From positions 23,137,950-23,201,949 of the forward strand of contig NC_090177.1 of the NCBI RefSeq assembly GCF_024679245.1: DNA of 64,000 nucleotides, read 5' to 3'. Each line of letters starts with the position of its first letter. Position 1 is the stretch's first letter. Positions 48,090 through 61,030 of the stretch are shown piece by piece. The notes below the pieces were generated by a model, which worked only from the letters and a program-made list of their open reading frames with translations, searched no databases and was not told where the DNA came from. Origin of the DNA: Pseudorasbora parva. Lineage: Eukaryota; Chordata; Actinopteri; Cypriniformes; Gobionidae. The position numbers were made by a program, and so were the translations under genes.

Positions 48090-49240
48090 AAAACAACCAC
48101 TGTCGCCATTTACACTCTTCCATTATATGAAGAAATATTAGAGCGACTATCTCAAGCACTAAATTTTGAGTAGACACCATCAATTTTACGGCTTTTCAGT
48201 ATAATAAAAACAGATAGAACTGCTAGCTCACTCAGAAAACACAGAACGGCGACGTTATGAAATCATAACAGGCGCTCAAAACGGCGGATGACTTTAAAAT
48301 CATTCCATCTGCGACGTGTATTTATTTGCCATTTCAAGAGAGCCTCATCTGCCCAGTCCAATCAAAGCCCCTCAATGCAAATGATGCAAAGAGAAAAGAA
48401 AAGAACATACGGGCTGGCACGGAACGAGCGCACGAGAGCTCCAGGGTAACACTTCAATGATAAAAGAGAGAAAATCTTGTTTTGATAAGTGAATTACTGG
48501 CCTTCACTACATTTTCCTGCATTCCCGAACCAGTGGGTTCATTAAATGCATTGATATTTCTGTCAACCTCATCCGAGCTGCCGTGCTCAGGATGGAGAAA
48601 TGCAGTCACCTTTGCAAGGGCTGAATCTCTCAACAGCTCGAGGCAACAGATTTATTACAAATTGATCCATTAGATAGCGCTGCCGTGGTTTATTGTTTAC
48701 GCCGTTCCTCTCTCCCCTGCTTGTCTCCGCCACAATAGCAGCATGTAATAAGAAGGAAAACTACAGGTGCGAACTCATCGTCATGCACCACTCTACAGCG
48801 AACCAGGGCGAAGAAGAGTATCTGGGAGAAGGCGCTGTCTAACAGACACCAATATGCTCCAAGCGGTCGTGCCGCGAAGAGGAAGTGGTCGTGGCGCAAG
48901 GGCAAATGAAGGGCAGAGGAAAGGAGGAGAGTCTTAGCGCCGCTCTCTGATGAGTCAGGACTGATTAGAGCGCACAAAGACAGCAGACCACCCCCCTCCC
49001 TTCTCAAGCACATAATTCACACCTACAGATCCTCACATATTCCCCATTAAAACATCAAACCCAACTCTGCGCTGTGCGGGTGCTGCAGTAAAAACCCAGC
49101 ACCAGTGTGCCCGTATAAATGACTATACGACCTGCTTTATGACCGAGTCATGAACAATGCCAGGCTTCTATGTCAGCGTCTAATGGTGGCCTCTCTCCTG
49201 ATTCGAAGATTAATCAAAGACCAGAAAGACTGAGTCAAGC
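48090..49240. promoter_or_regulatory. Strong candidate conserved non-coding cluster
   Basis: Over 1.1 kb of non-repetitive sequence. 48230-48420 has CATTCCATCTGCGACGTG and the octamer-like ATGCAAATGATGCAAA. 48480-48710 has CAACAGATTTATTACAAATT then GATCCATTAGATAGCG and GTTTATTGTTTACGCC (forkhead-like). 49090-49230 has GATTCGAAGATTAATCAAAG. No coding frame with a domain. Confidence 0.42.
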
Positions 49241-49241
49241 A

Positions 49242-49272
49242 TGAAAGAAAGAAAGAAAGAAGGAAAGAAGAT

Positions 49273-49312
<40 letters not shown>

Positions 49313-49373
49313 TAGACAGATAGACAGATAGACAGATAGACAGATAGACAGATAGACAGATAGACAGATAGAC

Positions 49374-49417
<44 letters not shown>
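49242..49417. repeat. (GAAA)n then (GACA)n/(GATAGACA)n/(GATA)n microsatellite
   Basis: GAAA-type units at 49243-49270, GACA units from 49274, an alternating GATAGACA octamer array in the middle, and pure GATA units at the right end. GATA/GACA arrays are the Bkm-type satellite motif. Confidence 0.97.
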
Positions 49418-49761
49418 TCTGGCCTATAATGTTACAGTGATGACTGATGTGACCTGGACATGAAGCTGCACATATATCGTTTTCTTCCATTACTGCCTAT
49501 GGGACCAGTCGATTGTGTATACAGCCTGACTCAATAGTGTTAGGAGGTCGGCCACGAGCATAACTGATGAATATTGATTATCTTTACCTTGAGGTGTTTG
49601 GCTGGAAATATAAACAAATGGTGTTCAACGCTGACTCTCTCTAATATGTGCTGCCCAAGGTACGGAAAAAAATCCTACAAGACAGTATTTTTAGCTCTTA
49701 ATAATAATGTCTTTTGGCTTGGGGTCAGTGGGAGAGCTTAAATGTAAATTCTGCTGAAACC
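49418..49761. other. Non-coding spacer
   Basis: Nothing firm; 49500-49720 is of moderate complexity. Confidence 0.3.
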
Positions 49762-49924
49762 AGTATACTGTTCAAAAGTTAGGGCTTGGAAAATGTTTTA
49801 ATGTTTTTGAAAGAAGTTTCTTATACTCACTATGACTGCATTTCTTTGATCAAAATTAATTGTAAAAACTAAAAAATATTGTGAAATGTTATTCTATTTT
49901 AAAATATCTGTTTTCAGATGTATA

Positions 49925-49967
<43 letters not shown>

Positions 49968-50752
49968 TTACTAATTAATATTATTTGTGAAAATGGTAAG
50001 CTATAAATTATAGCCATTTCAGTTGCTGTTGTATTTAAGAAAAATACAACACACGAAATTATGTATGGAAATAAATGAAGGGTGGGGTTTTTTTGCCATA
50101 CAATCAAACTTATGTAACAATGCATTTGTTTTTCATTTGGTGATACTTTTTTAGTATTATTTGATAAATATATAAAAAGTAAAAAAGAACAGCACATATT
50201 TAAAAGCCAGATCAGCTTGCGCCAACAAACCCTCATTGTGTTAAAAACTGATTTATTTATCAGGATTTATTAAAGACAAGCAGTGATAAATTAGCGTTGA
50301 AAAGGCGCGGACAGTTATTTTTGCGGCTGACCTTATTGCATATATATTTGTAGGAGTTTCCCTTTTCAGAAAAAAAATGTATAGGAAGAGACAGGAGAGT
50401 ATTTAAATGAATCATACAGGGCAATTTACTAAGGTTTGCGCTCGTCAATTTACTGGTGTTTGAGCTCATTTGTGCTGCTCTTGGTAGATTGTGTTGGTTA
50501 TTATGGAAATTATCCGGCTGCGTCTGTGTTCTTTAATTTGCATGTTGTCAGTAGATCACACTCAGAACTTTCCACTCCCATCGGTGCTTTTATGGGATTG
50601 TGTTCTCACGCTAAATTGCCCTGTTTAGTAAATCTGGCCCTAAAAGTCATAGTCACATTAGATCAATTAAATGCATCCTTGAATAAAAGTTTGTTTCTTT
50701 CCAAAAATTACTCTTAAGCACCCCAATATTTTTTTAACATTAGTGTGTCAAC
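49762..50752. repeat. Old interspersed repeat interrupted by another element
   Basis: The left part GTTTTTGAAAGAAGTTTCTT ... CATTTCTTTGATCAAAATTA and the right part AGATCAATTAAATGCATCC ... TTGAATAAAAGTTTGTTTCT match from memory the two halves of the family at 43000-43260. A (TTA)n microsatellite lies at 49924-49965, and an unrelated element at about 50258-50643 splits it. Confidence 0.55.
50258..50643. mobile_element. Probable nested element (GGGCCAGATTTACTAA-type ends)
   Basis: The right end reads GCTAAATTGCCCTGTTTAGT then AAATCTGGCCCT. The left end CAGGATTTATTAAAGACAAG is an imperfect inverse. The same motif occurs again inside as CAGGGCAATTTACTAAGG (50418). Exact boundaries and duplication are unclear. 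Confidence 0.42.
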
Positions 50753-52172
50753 ATTATTCTTTATTATTATTATTATTATTAATAAATACAGACAAAGCTG
50801 TCAAAACTATAGAATAATGGAGGCATCAATTACAATGGGCTGAAAAATATAAACAAGTCACTATATTTATTAATTTACAGCAAAAATTTTGTGTTTATTA
50901 ATAATGGTCATAGTGTCAGTGTCATCTGGGGCTATATATATTTTTTCACAATTCAGAAATCCGAAACCAATAAACAAAAACTAAATAATTATCCGAATGT
51001 ATTTACATTGATAAAACTGGAAAAAGGATAAAAAGAATCAATGTATTTAGCTAGGAATATAGGGTTAAAATATTTCATACACAATACGTCTTGCTAAACA
51101 AGGTGGTTCAATATTTAAAAGCATTGGTTAACGGGCCAGCACGTTTAAGGGATACTACTGAAAGGTACATGTCAAACACAGTGCAAAAGCCTGGGCTCTC
51201 CTCCCCTGGCCCGTGCTAATGCATCTGAGAAAATTGTATGGCTTTGCTAATACATCCTCTCCTCTCTGCCTCTCTCATTCCTCACACTAATGCACTTACA
51301 AATGGACAAACCAGACTGAAAACAGACTCAGAGTGTCGAGGAAAACAGTGACCGTCTATGTGCATGTGGGGGTGTGTGTATATGAGTGTACCTTGACTGT
51401 ACCCTGAAAACAGGCATTATCAAATGATGTATGATGAATGTACAATATTCCATGGGGCTCTACATAAACAGCTCAAGGAAGCTGCATGAGCGAGGCAATA
51501 AGGCAGCAGTATGCAGAGACTGTGTTCATGTGCAACGTTCACTCTATGTGGTGTCATTAAAGAAGCCAATCTTTTACCTAATCAGCAGTGGACTCTTCAG
51601 TCAGCAAGGACTGACCAATATGGCTCCATTCTATTACACAATGCTTATTTTCCACCCTCTCTACTGACAGCAGTCATGCAGCCAAGTGGTTCACTCTTAA
51701 AACAGTTTGTTAATAGCTCCCGCACCCCTTCCTGCTCTGGGTATATGTCATAGAAGCCTATATAGTGCCTTTGGTACTTTAATTTCCCAACATCTGCTTC
51801 GGCTTTGCTTTGAAATCATGAATGTCTCTCCCCCCTCACCAATTTCACAGAATGACTCCCATAGTACAGTTCTGTCTGATCTGGGAGGACATCTTGGAGC
51901 AATCTGTCGAAGGGTCCCATAATTCTTCAGCATGTTACGTTAAGCTGCTCGCTGGCAGGAAGTTCCATCTGATGGTGTCTGGTCACAGTTACATGGCAAA
52001 ATACAGCAACACACTCTGCATTACAAAGGCAAATGTCAAAGCTTGACTGCTTTTTGACTCTTGACCTTTTTTATGCCATTATAAACCGCTGACTATAAGC
52101 TTTTCATAACTGTGTGAATACCAAAGGAACTGGCCTGTTCTCCATCAATACATTTAATGGACAATGAGCAGA
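50753..52172. other. Mixed non-coding DNA
   Basis: A short (TTA)n lies at 50759-50780, and 50800-51120 is AT-rich. 51170-51350 and 51480-52040 are unique-looking but carry only short overlapping frames. No gene or repeat end is recognised. Confidence 0.35.
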
Positions 52173-52279
52173 CAGCTGGTCGTTATCGCAAAGTAAACCC
52201 TGGTTATCAGGACCCCAATATGAAGCAGAGGGATCTTGTATCACCCTGAAGGGGTTTACTTTGCGATAATGACCGGCTG
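52173..52279. repeat. Palindromic MITE-like hairpin
   Basis: CAGCTGGTCGTTATCGCAAA then GTAAACCC (52173-52200) pairs with GGGTTTAC then TTTGCGATAATGACCGGCTG (52252-52279), a 28-bp stem with two or three mismatches around a 51-base loop. From memory this is a recurrent cyprinid repeat rather than a microRNA. Confidence 0.6.
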
Positions 52280-52535
52280 ACTTTACATTATCCCAATTAT
52301 TACATGGATACTTACCAATAAATAAATGTCTTTATAAAAAATATATTTAAATTAGTGCTGGACAATCGATTAAATCACGATTAACCTCAACCTCATCAAA
52401 TAAAATGAACGCTTGTGTTTACATAATACGTGTGTGTGTGTTTATATGTACATAATAATGCAGAGTACACACACACACATATACACAATATATATATAAT
52501 GTAAATAAATATATAACATACACACACATTATATA

Positions 52536-52552
<17 letters not shown>

Positions 52553-52585
<33 letters not shown>
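52553..52585. repeat. (CA)n microsatellite
   Basis: AC dinucleotides directly abut the Tc1 left end and belong to the outer element's CA/TA-rich interior. Confidence 0.93.
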
Positions 52586-52589
<4 letters not shown>

Positions 52590-52734
52590 TCACCTAAAGG
52601 ATTATTAGGACCACCTGTTCAATTTCTCCTTAATGTAATTATCTAATCAACCAATCACATGGCAGTTGGTTCAATGCATTTAGGGGTGTGGTCCTGGTCA
52701 AGACAATCTCCTGAACTCCAAACTGAATGTCAGA

Positions 52735-54279
52735 ATGGGAAAGAAAGGTGATTTAAGCAATTTTGAGCCAGATGGGCCGGTCTGAGTATTTCACAATCTG
52801 CTCAGTTAGTGGGATTTTCACGCACAAACATTTCTAGGGTTTACGAAGAATGGTGTGAAAAGGGAAAAATATCCAGTATGCGGCAGTCCTGTGGGTGAAA
52901 ATGCCTTGTTGGTGCTAGAGGTCAGAGGAGAATGGGCCGAAGAGCAATTTTGACTGAAATAACCACTCGTTACAACCGAGGTATGCAGCAAAGTATTTGT
53001 GAAGCCACAACACACACAACCTTGAGGCGGATGGGCTACAACAGCAGAAGACCCCCACCGGGTACCACTCATCTCCACTACAAATAGGAAAAAGAGGCTA
53101 CAATTTGCACAAGCTCACAAAAAATTGGCCAGTTGAAGACTGTTGTCTGTTGCCTGAAGAAAATGTTGCCTGGTCTGGTGAGTCTCAATTTCTTTAGATA
53201 TTCAGATGGTAGAGTCGATAGAGAATTTGGCATAAATAGAATGAGAACATGGATCCATCATGCTTTGTTACCACTGTGCAGACTGGTGGTGGTGGTGTAA
53301 TGGTGTGGGGGATGTTTTCTTGGCACACTTTAGGCCCCTTAGTGCCAATTGGGCATTGTTTAAATGCCACAGCCTACATGATTTTTGTTTCTGCATTGTT
53401 TCTGACCATGTCCATCCCTTTATGACCACCATGTACCCATCCTCTGATGGCTATTTCCAGCAGGATAATAGCCTAGAAATCTAGATGCACCCTAGCGGCA
53501 GCAAATTTAATCTGCCCGTAAGTGTCGTCTAGGAACTCTCAATACCCTTCTGAGCTGTATTCCTCAAAATCTGGACGGGCCAATCACGTCGTGTATAGAG
53601 TCGGCGGGCGGGGCCATAATGACGACGGCCGAGTTGCGTTTGCGTGCTTCTAGTAAACACAGAAACTGGCGAACGGCGGCGGTCTTTCGAATCAGCTTTG
53701 ACCGCGACTCTGGAAGACTTGAAGTTAAGCTTTTCTCTGAGAAAAGAACAAAGAACGACACTGAAGTCATTCTTAAAAAGGGGAGATGTGTTCGGAGTTT
53801 AGCCGACCGGATACGGTGAATGTTTAATCTGTCAACAAGCTCTGTTTCACCTTCGTTGCTCTGGTTGGTTGTAGCGCTATCCTATCGCGTGCAGAGGGAG
53901 TTTGAAAGACAACCGTTTATCCCGCCCCTCGGATTGAGCCGTGTATATGGTGAGTTTCCAGACCAAACACCTTGATGTGGGTCTGGCTTGTCAGGCTAGC
54001 AGGATAATGCACCATGTCACAAAGCTCAAATCATTTCATTCTTGAACATGACAATGAGTTCACTGTACTAAAATGGCCCCCACAGTCACCAGATCTCAAC
54101 CCAACAGAGCATCTTTGGGATGTGGTGGAACAGGAGCTTTGTGCCCTGGATGTGCATCCCACAAATCTCCATCTACTGCAAGATGCTATCCTATCAATAT
54201 GGGCCAAAATATTGTTGAATCAATGCCACGGAGTATTAAGGCAGTTCTGGAGGTGAAAGATGGTCAAACACAGTATTAG
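52735..54279 (+). pseudogene. Tc1-family transposase pseudogene, interrupted by another element
   Basis: The gene model runs from ATGGGAAAGAAAGGTGATTT (52735) to the TAG at 54277. Recognisable parts are [17 protein letters not shown] frame-shifted pieces, [20 protein letters not shown] before the insertion, and EFTVLKWPPQSPDLNPTEHL after it, which includes the third acidic residue. Compared with copy 1 it has an ~18-bp deletion near 52767, a ~16-bp deletion near 52937 and other length changes, so it was already broken or decayed afterwards. The 9-bp-TSD element at 53469-53998 splits it within the codons for QQDN. Confidence 0.88.
53469..53998. mobile_element. 9-bp-TSD non-autonomous element, copy C (complete)
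   Basis: It starts TAGCCTAGAAATCTAGA and ends GGCTTGTCAGGCTA. An exact 9-bp duplication GCAGGATAA lies at 53460-53468 and 53999-54007. Because the surrounding Tc1 sequence is known from copy 1, the insertion and duplication are unambiguous. At 530 bp it is the most complete of the three copies. Its terminal inverted repeat is only about six bases (TAGCCT). A 9-bp duplication is reminiscent of Mutator-like elements, but the class is open. Confidence 0.93.
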
Positions 54280-54388
54280 TATGGTGTTCCTAAAAATCCT
54301 TTAGGTGAGTGTATATTATATGATATATAATATATATACAAAAAAGTATATATAGTAAATCAAGTAAATGTGTTAAGTGTGTGTGTGG

Positions 54389-55741
<1,353 letters not shown>

Positions 55742-55831
55742 GCTGATTGAACACTGATGTTTGAAACTTTTGTGAACACTGAAACTTTTATTTTGGATAA
55801 AATTAATCGATTGCCCAGCTCTAATTCAAAT

Positions 55832-57081
55832 ATATAAAATATGCATCTTTAATAATATATTAAAACAACCCTAAATAACAAAGTAAATGCTGTATTATTA
55901 CTTTAACCATAATCCTAACAGTAATAATAATAATATCGTTTATAGTTTAAATAATATTGTGAAATACATTTTAAATTAAATCAAATTAAATTAAATTTAG
56001 CATTAAATCAAATTAACTGAATATTAAATTAAATATTGCTGCAGTGTTTATTTTTTCTATGTATTAATATAATTTTGTTTCTTGATTAGAGGTAATACAC
56101 AAGTGGCATAATTAAATATTTATTTTATTGGAATAATTTTTTGGTTGCTTTCTCCTCTACATATAATTTGTCTTTCATCCAGCTGTCTTTGCATTTCCTA
56201 GCAGTTCATGGTTTAATTTTTTGGCTTTAACTGAGATCTCCTAAGTAAGGGTTCCATAGAGCCTTTAACATAAAGATATATAACATCTGACTGTGCAATG
56301 ATGAAATACCGATTATATTTGCAGAAATGATTAGGCTACAAAAATGATCTGCATCAACACAGTTTGCAGCACAACCGCAGCATGTCTTACTGCTTGTTTT
56401 TCTCTCCTCTTAGACTCAACAAGAAAAAATGATGTACAATACATTTGCATGACTCTCTCGAAAAACTGTCAAGAAACAAGGAAATCAGCCCTGCTCAAGA
56501 CACAGAGCCTCTCGGTGTCAGAGAGGAAGAAAGGAGGCCTGTCTCATTTCTGCCAGGCTGCCCTGAGTGTCAGCCTAATATCTTAAAACAACAGATGCAG
56601 AAAGCACTGCTGCAGCCAATTACCCGCTTTTGGCATTTGTGCTACACACACACACACACACACACGAAAACATCTTTTAAGAAGAATGAAAGAGCTGGAT
56701 TGTTATGCATGCTGTCAGTGTGTGTTGTCAGACTGTTAAATTTAATGAGTACACAGAATTTGAATGGCCCATCAAGAGCTCTTCGGAAGAAGCATGACAG
56801 CATTGTCCAGAGTATCAGATCTTTCAAGGAGGAATCATGGATTTCCAACAAACAAGGGTGATTTGCAGACACGCTGTCTTTGCAAATCAAAGCAGACCTT
56901 ACAGTTGAACAACAGCAGCATAAAGAATGACCTACTTGGCTATACAGATGGCAGCCAGCAGTTACAGACTATAAAGAAGAGGTGTGATTTAAGACTAGCA
57001 AGGTAAGAAGTATATTAACCTGAGGACACCTCTTTAGACTAATGATAAGATAATCTAGAAACTAACTTTCATCTCACTGCT
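55832..57081. other. Mixed non-coding DNA
   Basis: 55840-56250 is AT-rich with AAATT-type repeats. 56380-56640 and 56690-57000 are unique-looking. A (CA)n tract lies at 56644-56665. A 138-codon plus-strand frame across the CA tract (56445-56861) has no recognisable domain. Confidence 0.35.
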
Positions 57082-57430
57082 TTAAAGGAATGTCCTGGGT
57101 TCAGTTAAGGTCAGTAAAGCATTTGTGACAATGTTGATTACCACAATAAATCATTTCAACTTATTCCTCATTTTCGTCAAAAAAAAAAATGCAATGGGAT
57201 ACATTTTGTATGTAAATTGTGAAGATTATACATTTATGAAAACACTTTATTAAAGAGTTTACAAAACACAAAAAAAGGATAGAAAGTGTTTGCTTTACAC
57301 AAAGTTAAAACGGTTTATGTCTTGTGCAGCTAATTTTACAGTATTTTATAATTTCACAGTCACAGACCCATTAATTTCCATTGAAGTAGTACCTTCATTG
57401 CCTGTAGTATTTTTGCAGTAACCAACATTA
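57082..57430. mobile_element. TTAA element, left part (GGGTTCAG family)
   Basis: TTAAAGGAATGTCCTGGGTT, AAGCATTTGTGACAATGTTG and ATTACCACAATAAATCATTT match in order the family of 5418-5620. A possible right arm, GACCCATTAATTTCCATTGA, lies near 57366. The right TTAA is not found. Confidence 0.55.
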
Positions 57431-57924
57431 TAACACAAAAACTCTCAGAAGACTGCAATGCAAGACCACAAACAGATTCCATTCACGAACAACCAGAGTC
57501 CCGACTGTGAACATGGGAAATCTCGTAAAAACTCTCATGGTCAAAAGTGACTTCAGAGCAGTGGTTCTCAACACAATCGCTTCATGAACATAGGATGTGC
57601 AAACTATACATCTCTCAGTTAGACAGTGTTGCTAATAAAGTTTTGATGGATGACGATTGTAGTGGAGGTAAAGATGATTACAGCGACATACAGGAGTCGT
57701 ACATTAGGCAAGAGTCTGTTGTTATTAATGCGCAAAACGTTAGCTAAATGAATGTACTGTGAATGTTTTATAACAGATCCTCACCAAAGCAGCGTGCTTT
57801 GGAGAAGTTTCTAAGGACCAGTGGTGTTTATGTACAGATGGGCATGAGATGCTCCAAACACAGACACAATTGCTTGTTCTGACAGAGAAATTTGGAGATA
57901 ACATGGAGTTGAAAAGTAATAGTA
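57431..57924. other. Non-coding spacer
   Basis: Moderately complex, with no repeat end or coding domain recognised. Confidence 0.3.
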
Positions 57925-58080
57925 CTAATACTAGGGGTGTGACTGGTCACTTAGCTTGTGAGATGAGGTGAGACACAAGATTGGGTTCACAAGAACGAGA
58001 TGAGATTTTCGAACAGAATTTTTAAGAAATCCTCAATGATAAAATTCCTGACTGGAAAATAGCCTGCAGGTGCATTTTGA
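57925..58080. repeat. Repeat fragment (GGGGTGTGACTGGTC type)
   Basis: CTAGGGGTGTGACTGGTCAC, TGAGATGAGGTGAGACACAA and TTAAGAAATCCTCAATGATA match from memory, in order, the left part of a cyprinid element ending TAGGGGTGTAACGAG. Confidence 0.5.
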
Positions 58081-58100
58081 AATGTTTTGACTAATTATCA

Positions 58101-60230
58101 TACACTGAAAAAAATGACTTTGTGGTATTGTAAAATCTATTACATTAATTCATGTAATTTATACATTGTAAAATCAAGATTAAGTTGGAACTATATATCT
58201 CATGTAAAATTTACACAATTTATTAATGTAATAAATTAACTGAGAAGAAAGAGTACATTTTACCATATATTTACAAATAGTATTTAATGTTTTATAGTCA
58301 CAGCACATTCACCTAAAAATACTAAGTAAATTTTAATCTGAAAAGCAAAGTGAATCTGCCCGCCCCGTTTTTGTTGTTGCTCAAAAAGATTCCGGTTCAG
58401 TGGCAGAGACGGTCGGTTTGGGATGTTGCTTTTACATGGCTGACTTATTCTGGGTAAGTTCTGACCTTTCTATTTTAGATTTGTGATAACGATGTACTTC
58501 GTTTTGATGGTTTGATTATTGCATAGACGTTACGGTTTAAAATTGACTAAAAGTGAGTTTTAATCACAATAACGGTAGCTAAAGCTAAAGCATTATCCAC
58601 TTCTATAAAGTTGAGACTGGTGTTTAGTCAAAGATAGAGGGGATTAAATGTAGTTAGCCACGTTCTTGTAGAAAAAGTCACCCTGTCTGGTTAACTTCAA
58701 AATAATTTAATGTTAGCTGGCCGTGATTAAGTGCTGGCTGCCTGTGTGTCCTCTAGCTAATGTTAGCATTTTTTTTAAAGTGTCTAAGTTAGTTGTTTTT
58801 ATATCCACTGAAAATTTCATAGCAATTATTATATCAAAGCATAAGTTAGTCTGCACTCTGCACTAAAGAAGGAAAGTTTGGATGGCAGGTGAACTCTGAT
58901 ACCAAATAAGCATTGATGTATAACGTTAGCAACAAGTGCATGAATGTCAGCAATTCTATTTTAGTGAGCTAACGACATGAAGGTCCGGTCACCTTTTTAA
59001 TGAAAATAAAATGTAATGTTATAAATGTAATTCTATTTCTTAAATGGAATTGTGTTCTTTCTTTCTTACAAACTGTATGCAGGAGGACAGTCGCAGTGTT
59101 GCCGCTGATTGAGAGGATCCAGTCGATGAATGAGCATTAAGGAAAAGTGACCATTCTGTTTCAGCTGGACTATGCATGTGCTCGTCATTAAAGGGTTAAG
59201 TTAGTTCAGTTCAGTCTAAAATGAAATGTCTGTCATTAACTCCTCTCCCTAATGTCGCTCCACACCCGTAAGACCTCCGTTCATCTTCACACACAGTTTA
59301 AGATATTTAATATTTAGTCCGAGAGCGTATGCAAGTGTATGCACACTATACTGTCCATGTCCAGAAAGGGAATAAAAACATCATCACAGTAGTCCATATG
59401 AGACATCAGTGGGTTAATTAGAGTCTCTTGAAGCATCCAAAATACATTTGGGTCCAAAAATGACAAAAACTACGACTTTATTCAGCATTGGCTTCTCTTC
59501 ACCGTTTGAATCTTTATTTGAGGATTGAACACAAACACGGAAGAGAAGACAATGCTGAATAAAGTCGTAGTTTTTGTTATTTTTGGACTCAAATGTGATA
59601 CATTTCATATTTGGCTGAACTAACCCTTTAATGTTAGTTATGCCACTGTTGGCTGCTGATGTTTAGTTGAACCATACATGGTTAATTCTACAGTTATTGT
59701 AAATTATAATGAATGTACCTTAACTACTTAATCAGTTGATGTGAACATTACTGATTTAATGGTTAATTGTAAATTTTGACATAATAAACTGTTCAACTTT
59801 ATTGTATTTATGTGTGATTTGTGATAAATGTATTTGATGCAGAGAAAATTATTACATTTATTTGGTTTAAAATAGCAACATTTACATAATAATAGTGAGT
59901 AATATAAATTAATTCAACTAAGTAATTCAAAATGTCAAATGGACAAACATTATAAAATCTACTTAATTACTTCATAAGAGTAAATAATACAGATTTATAA
60001 AATTTACTTGATTACCTTTAATAAATACAACATGCTAAGTTAAATATAATTAAGTAACATTTACTTAATGTCTTTGCAAATGTTACATTTATAGTTAAGT
60101 ACATTTTACTTGATATTGGCAAGTAAGTTGTACTTGATATCGCAGCAGTAAATTTTACTTAGAAAAACTGAGTGCAAATTGTTACAAAGATTTTATCAAG
60201 TAAATCTTACAAGTTGTTTTTATCAGTGTA
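58101..60230. mobile_element. 2.1-kb element with TACACTG...CAGTGTA ends
   Basis: TACACTGAAAAAAATGAC at 58101 and the inverse of the right end, TACACTGATAAAAACAAC (right end at 60230), are terminal inverted repeats. The AT-rich arms share TGTAAAATTTAC / AAGTAAATCTTAC-like words. The centre (58350-59160) is more complex and contains splice-like signals. A TTAA element (59188-59631) is nested inside. No target duplication is clear. From memory this is a known type of cyprinid repeat. Confidence 0.6.
59188..59631. mobile_element. TTAA-flanked element nested in the 2.1-kb element
   Basis: TTAAAGGGTTAAGTTAGTTC at 59188 and CTGAACTAACCCTTTAA ending at 59631 are inverted ends. Inside, ACCCGTAAGACCTCCGTTCA and a ~28-bp inverted pair (TTCAGCATTGGCTTCTCTTC / GAAGAGAAGACAATGCTGAA) are seen. 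Same superfamily as 33643-34394 and 62816-63291. Confidence 0.78.
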
Positions 60231-60235
60231 AATAT

Positions 60236-61030
60236 CACTTCAGCTCTAACTTTCTATGAATTATCACATGTATTGAAAGACAACATATACAAGCACTGTA
60301 AAACGTTTCGAATAGTTTTATGGCTTTGCTTAATTTAAAGAATCATTTACTGGAAGCAAAAGCTACCTTATTGTTTGCCTCCATTTCTCCTAGCACCAAA
60401 TGTCACTGCACTATAATTCATATCCAAGTCTGTGTCGAGCCACACGTCGGGTCAGTCAACTATCTGACACGCATCAGAGCTCGAATCAAAAGGAACAGTG
60501 TGTCAGTGTGATGGAGCATTATGTAAATGTTGCCTCTCCCTGCCTAAATATTGACAAATCAACTCAGAGAAGCAAGGCAGCGAGAGCACACCAGCATCCA
60601 CATGGGATCTCCCCTCCAGTCGCCTGACTGACACTTCATAGGAAATGTCTTCCATTTACAACCCATTATTTACTGCTCTCCCCATGATTGCTTCACACTG
60701 GCCCTGGCAGCAGCTTCCCCAAATTGCCCTCTTGGGTGGATTCTGAGCACACTCTTGCTCAAAAGATGGATTCACGCCATGCCAAAAACGCTAACCAGAT
60801 TACTTCTGTTGTCACAAATCCCCGATTGCTGGCTCTATCCTAAAAGAGTACGAGAATCTAAGATTGTGCAAGACAGCTTGACTGATGTGGTGAATGCAGT
60901 AAGGTGTCTCACTTCACCGGTGATGTTCAACTTTAAGCTACTAATAAATGAGAATCCTTTCTCCTTTACACCAAGAACAATAATCTGTAAATATAACTAT
61001 AACAATAACTATATGAGTCCACACAAATAG
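60236..61030. promoter_or_regulatory. Unique-looking stretch with candidate conserved blocks
   Basis: 60340-60960 is non-repetitive, with TTATGTAAATGTTGCCTC, CTGCCTAAATATTGACAA and CCTTTCTCCTTTACACC. No coding frame. Low confidence in function. Confidence 0.27.

Larger units (their letters stand above)
52587..54311 (+). mobile_element. Tc1-like DNA transposon, copy 2, interrupted
   Basis: It starts CACTCACCTAAAGGATTATT and ends AATCCTTTAGGTGAGTG at 54311, followed by TA (54312-54313). The left TA has been lost or changed at the junction with the CA microsatellite. It is the same family as 11882-13103 in opposite orientation. Without the 539-bp insertion and its duplication it would be about 1.19 kb. 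Confidence 0.92.

Noticed and set aside
52173..52279. MicroRNA precursor
   Set aside because: The stem matches a remembered repetitive palindrome, and the loop is too large for a typical precursor.
56445..56861. 138-codon plus-strand ORF
   Set aside because: It crosses a CA microsatellite (Thr-His run) and shows no domain.
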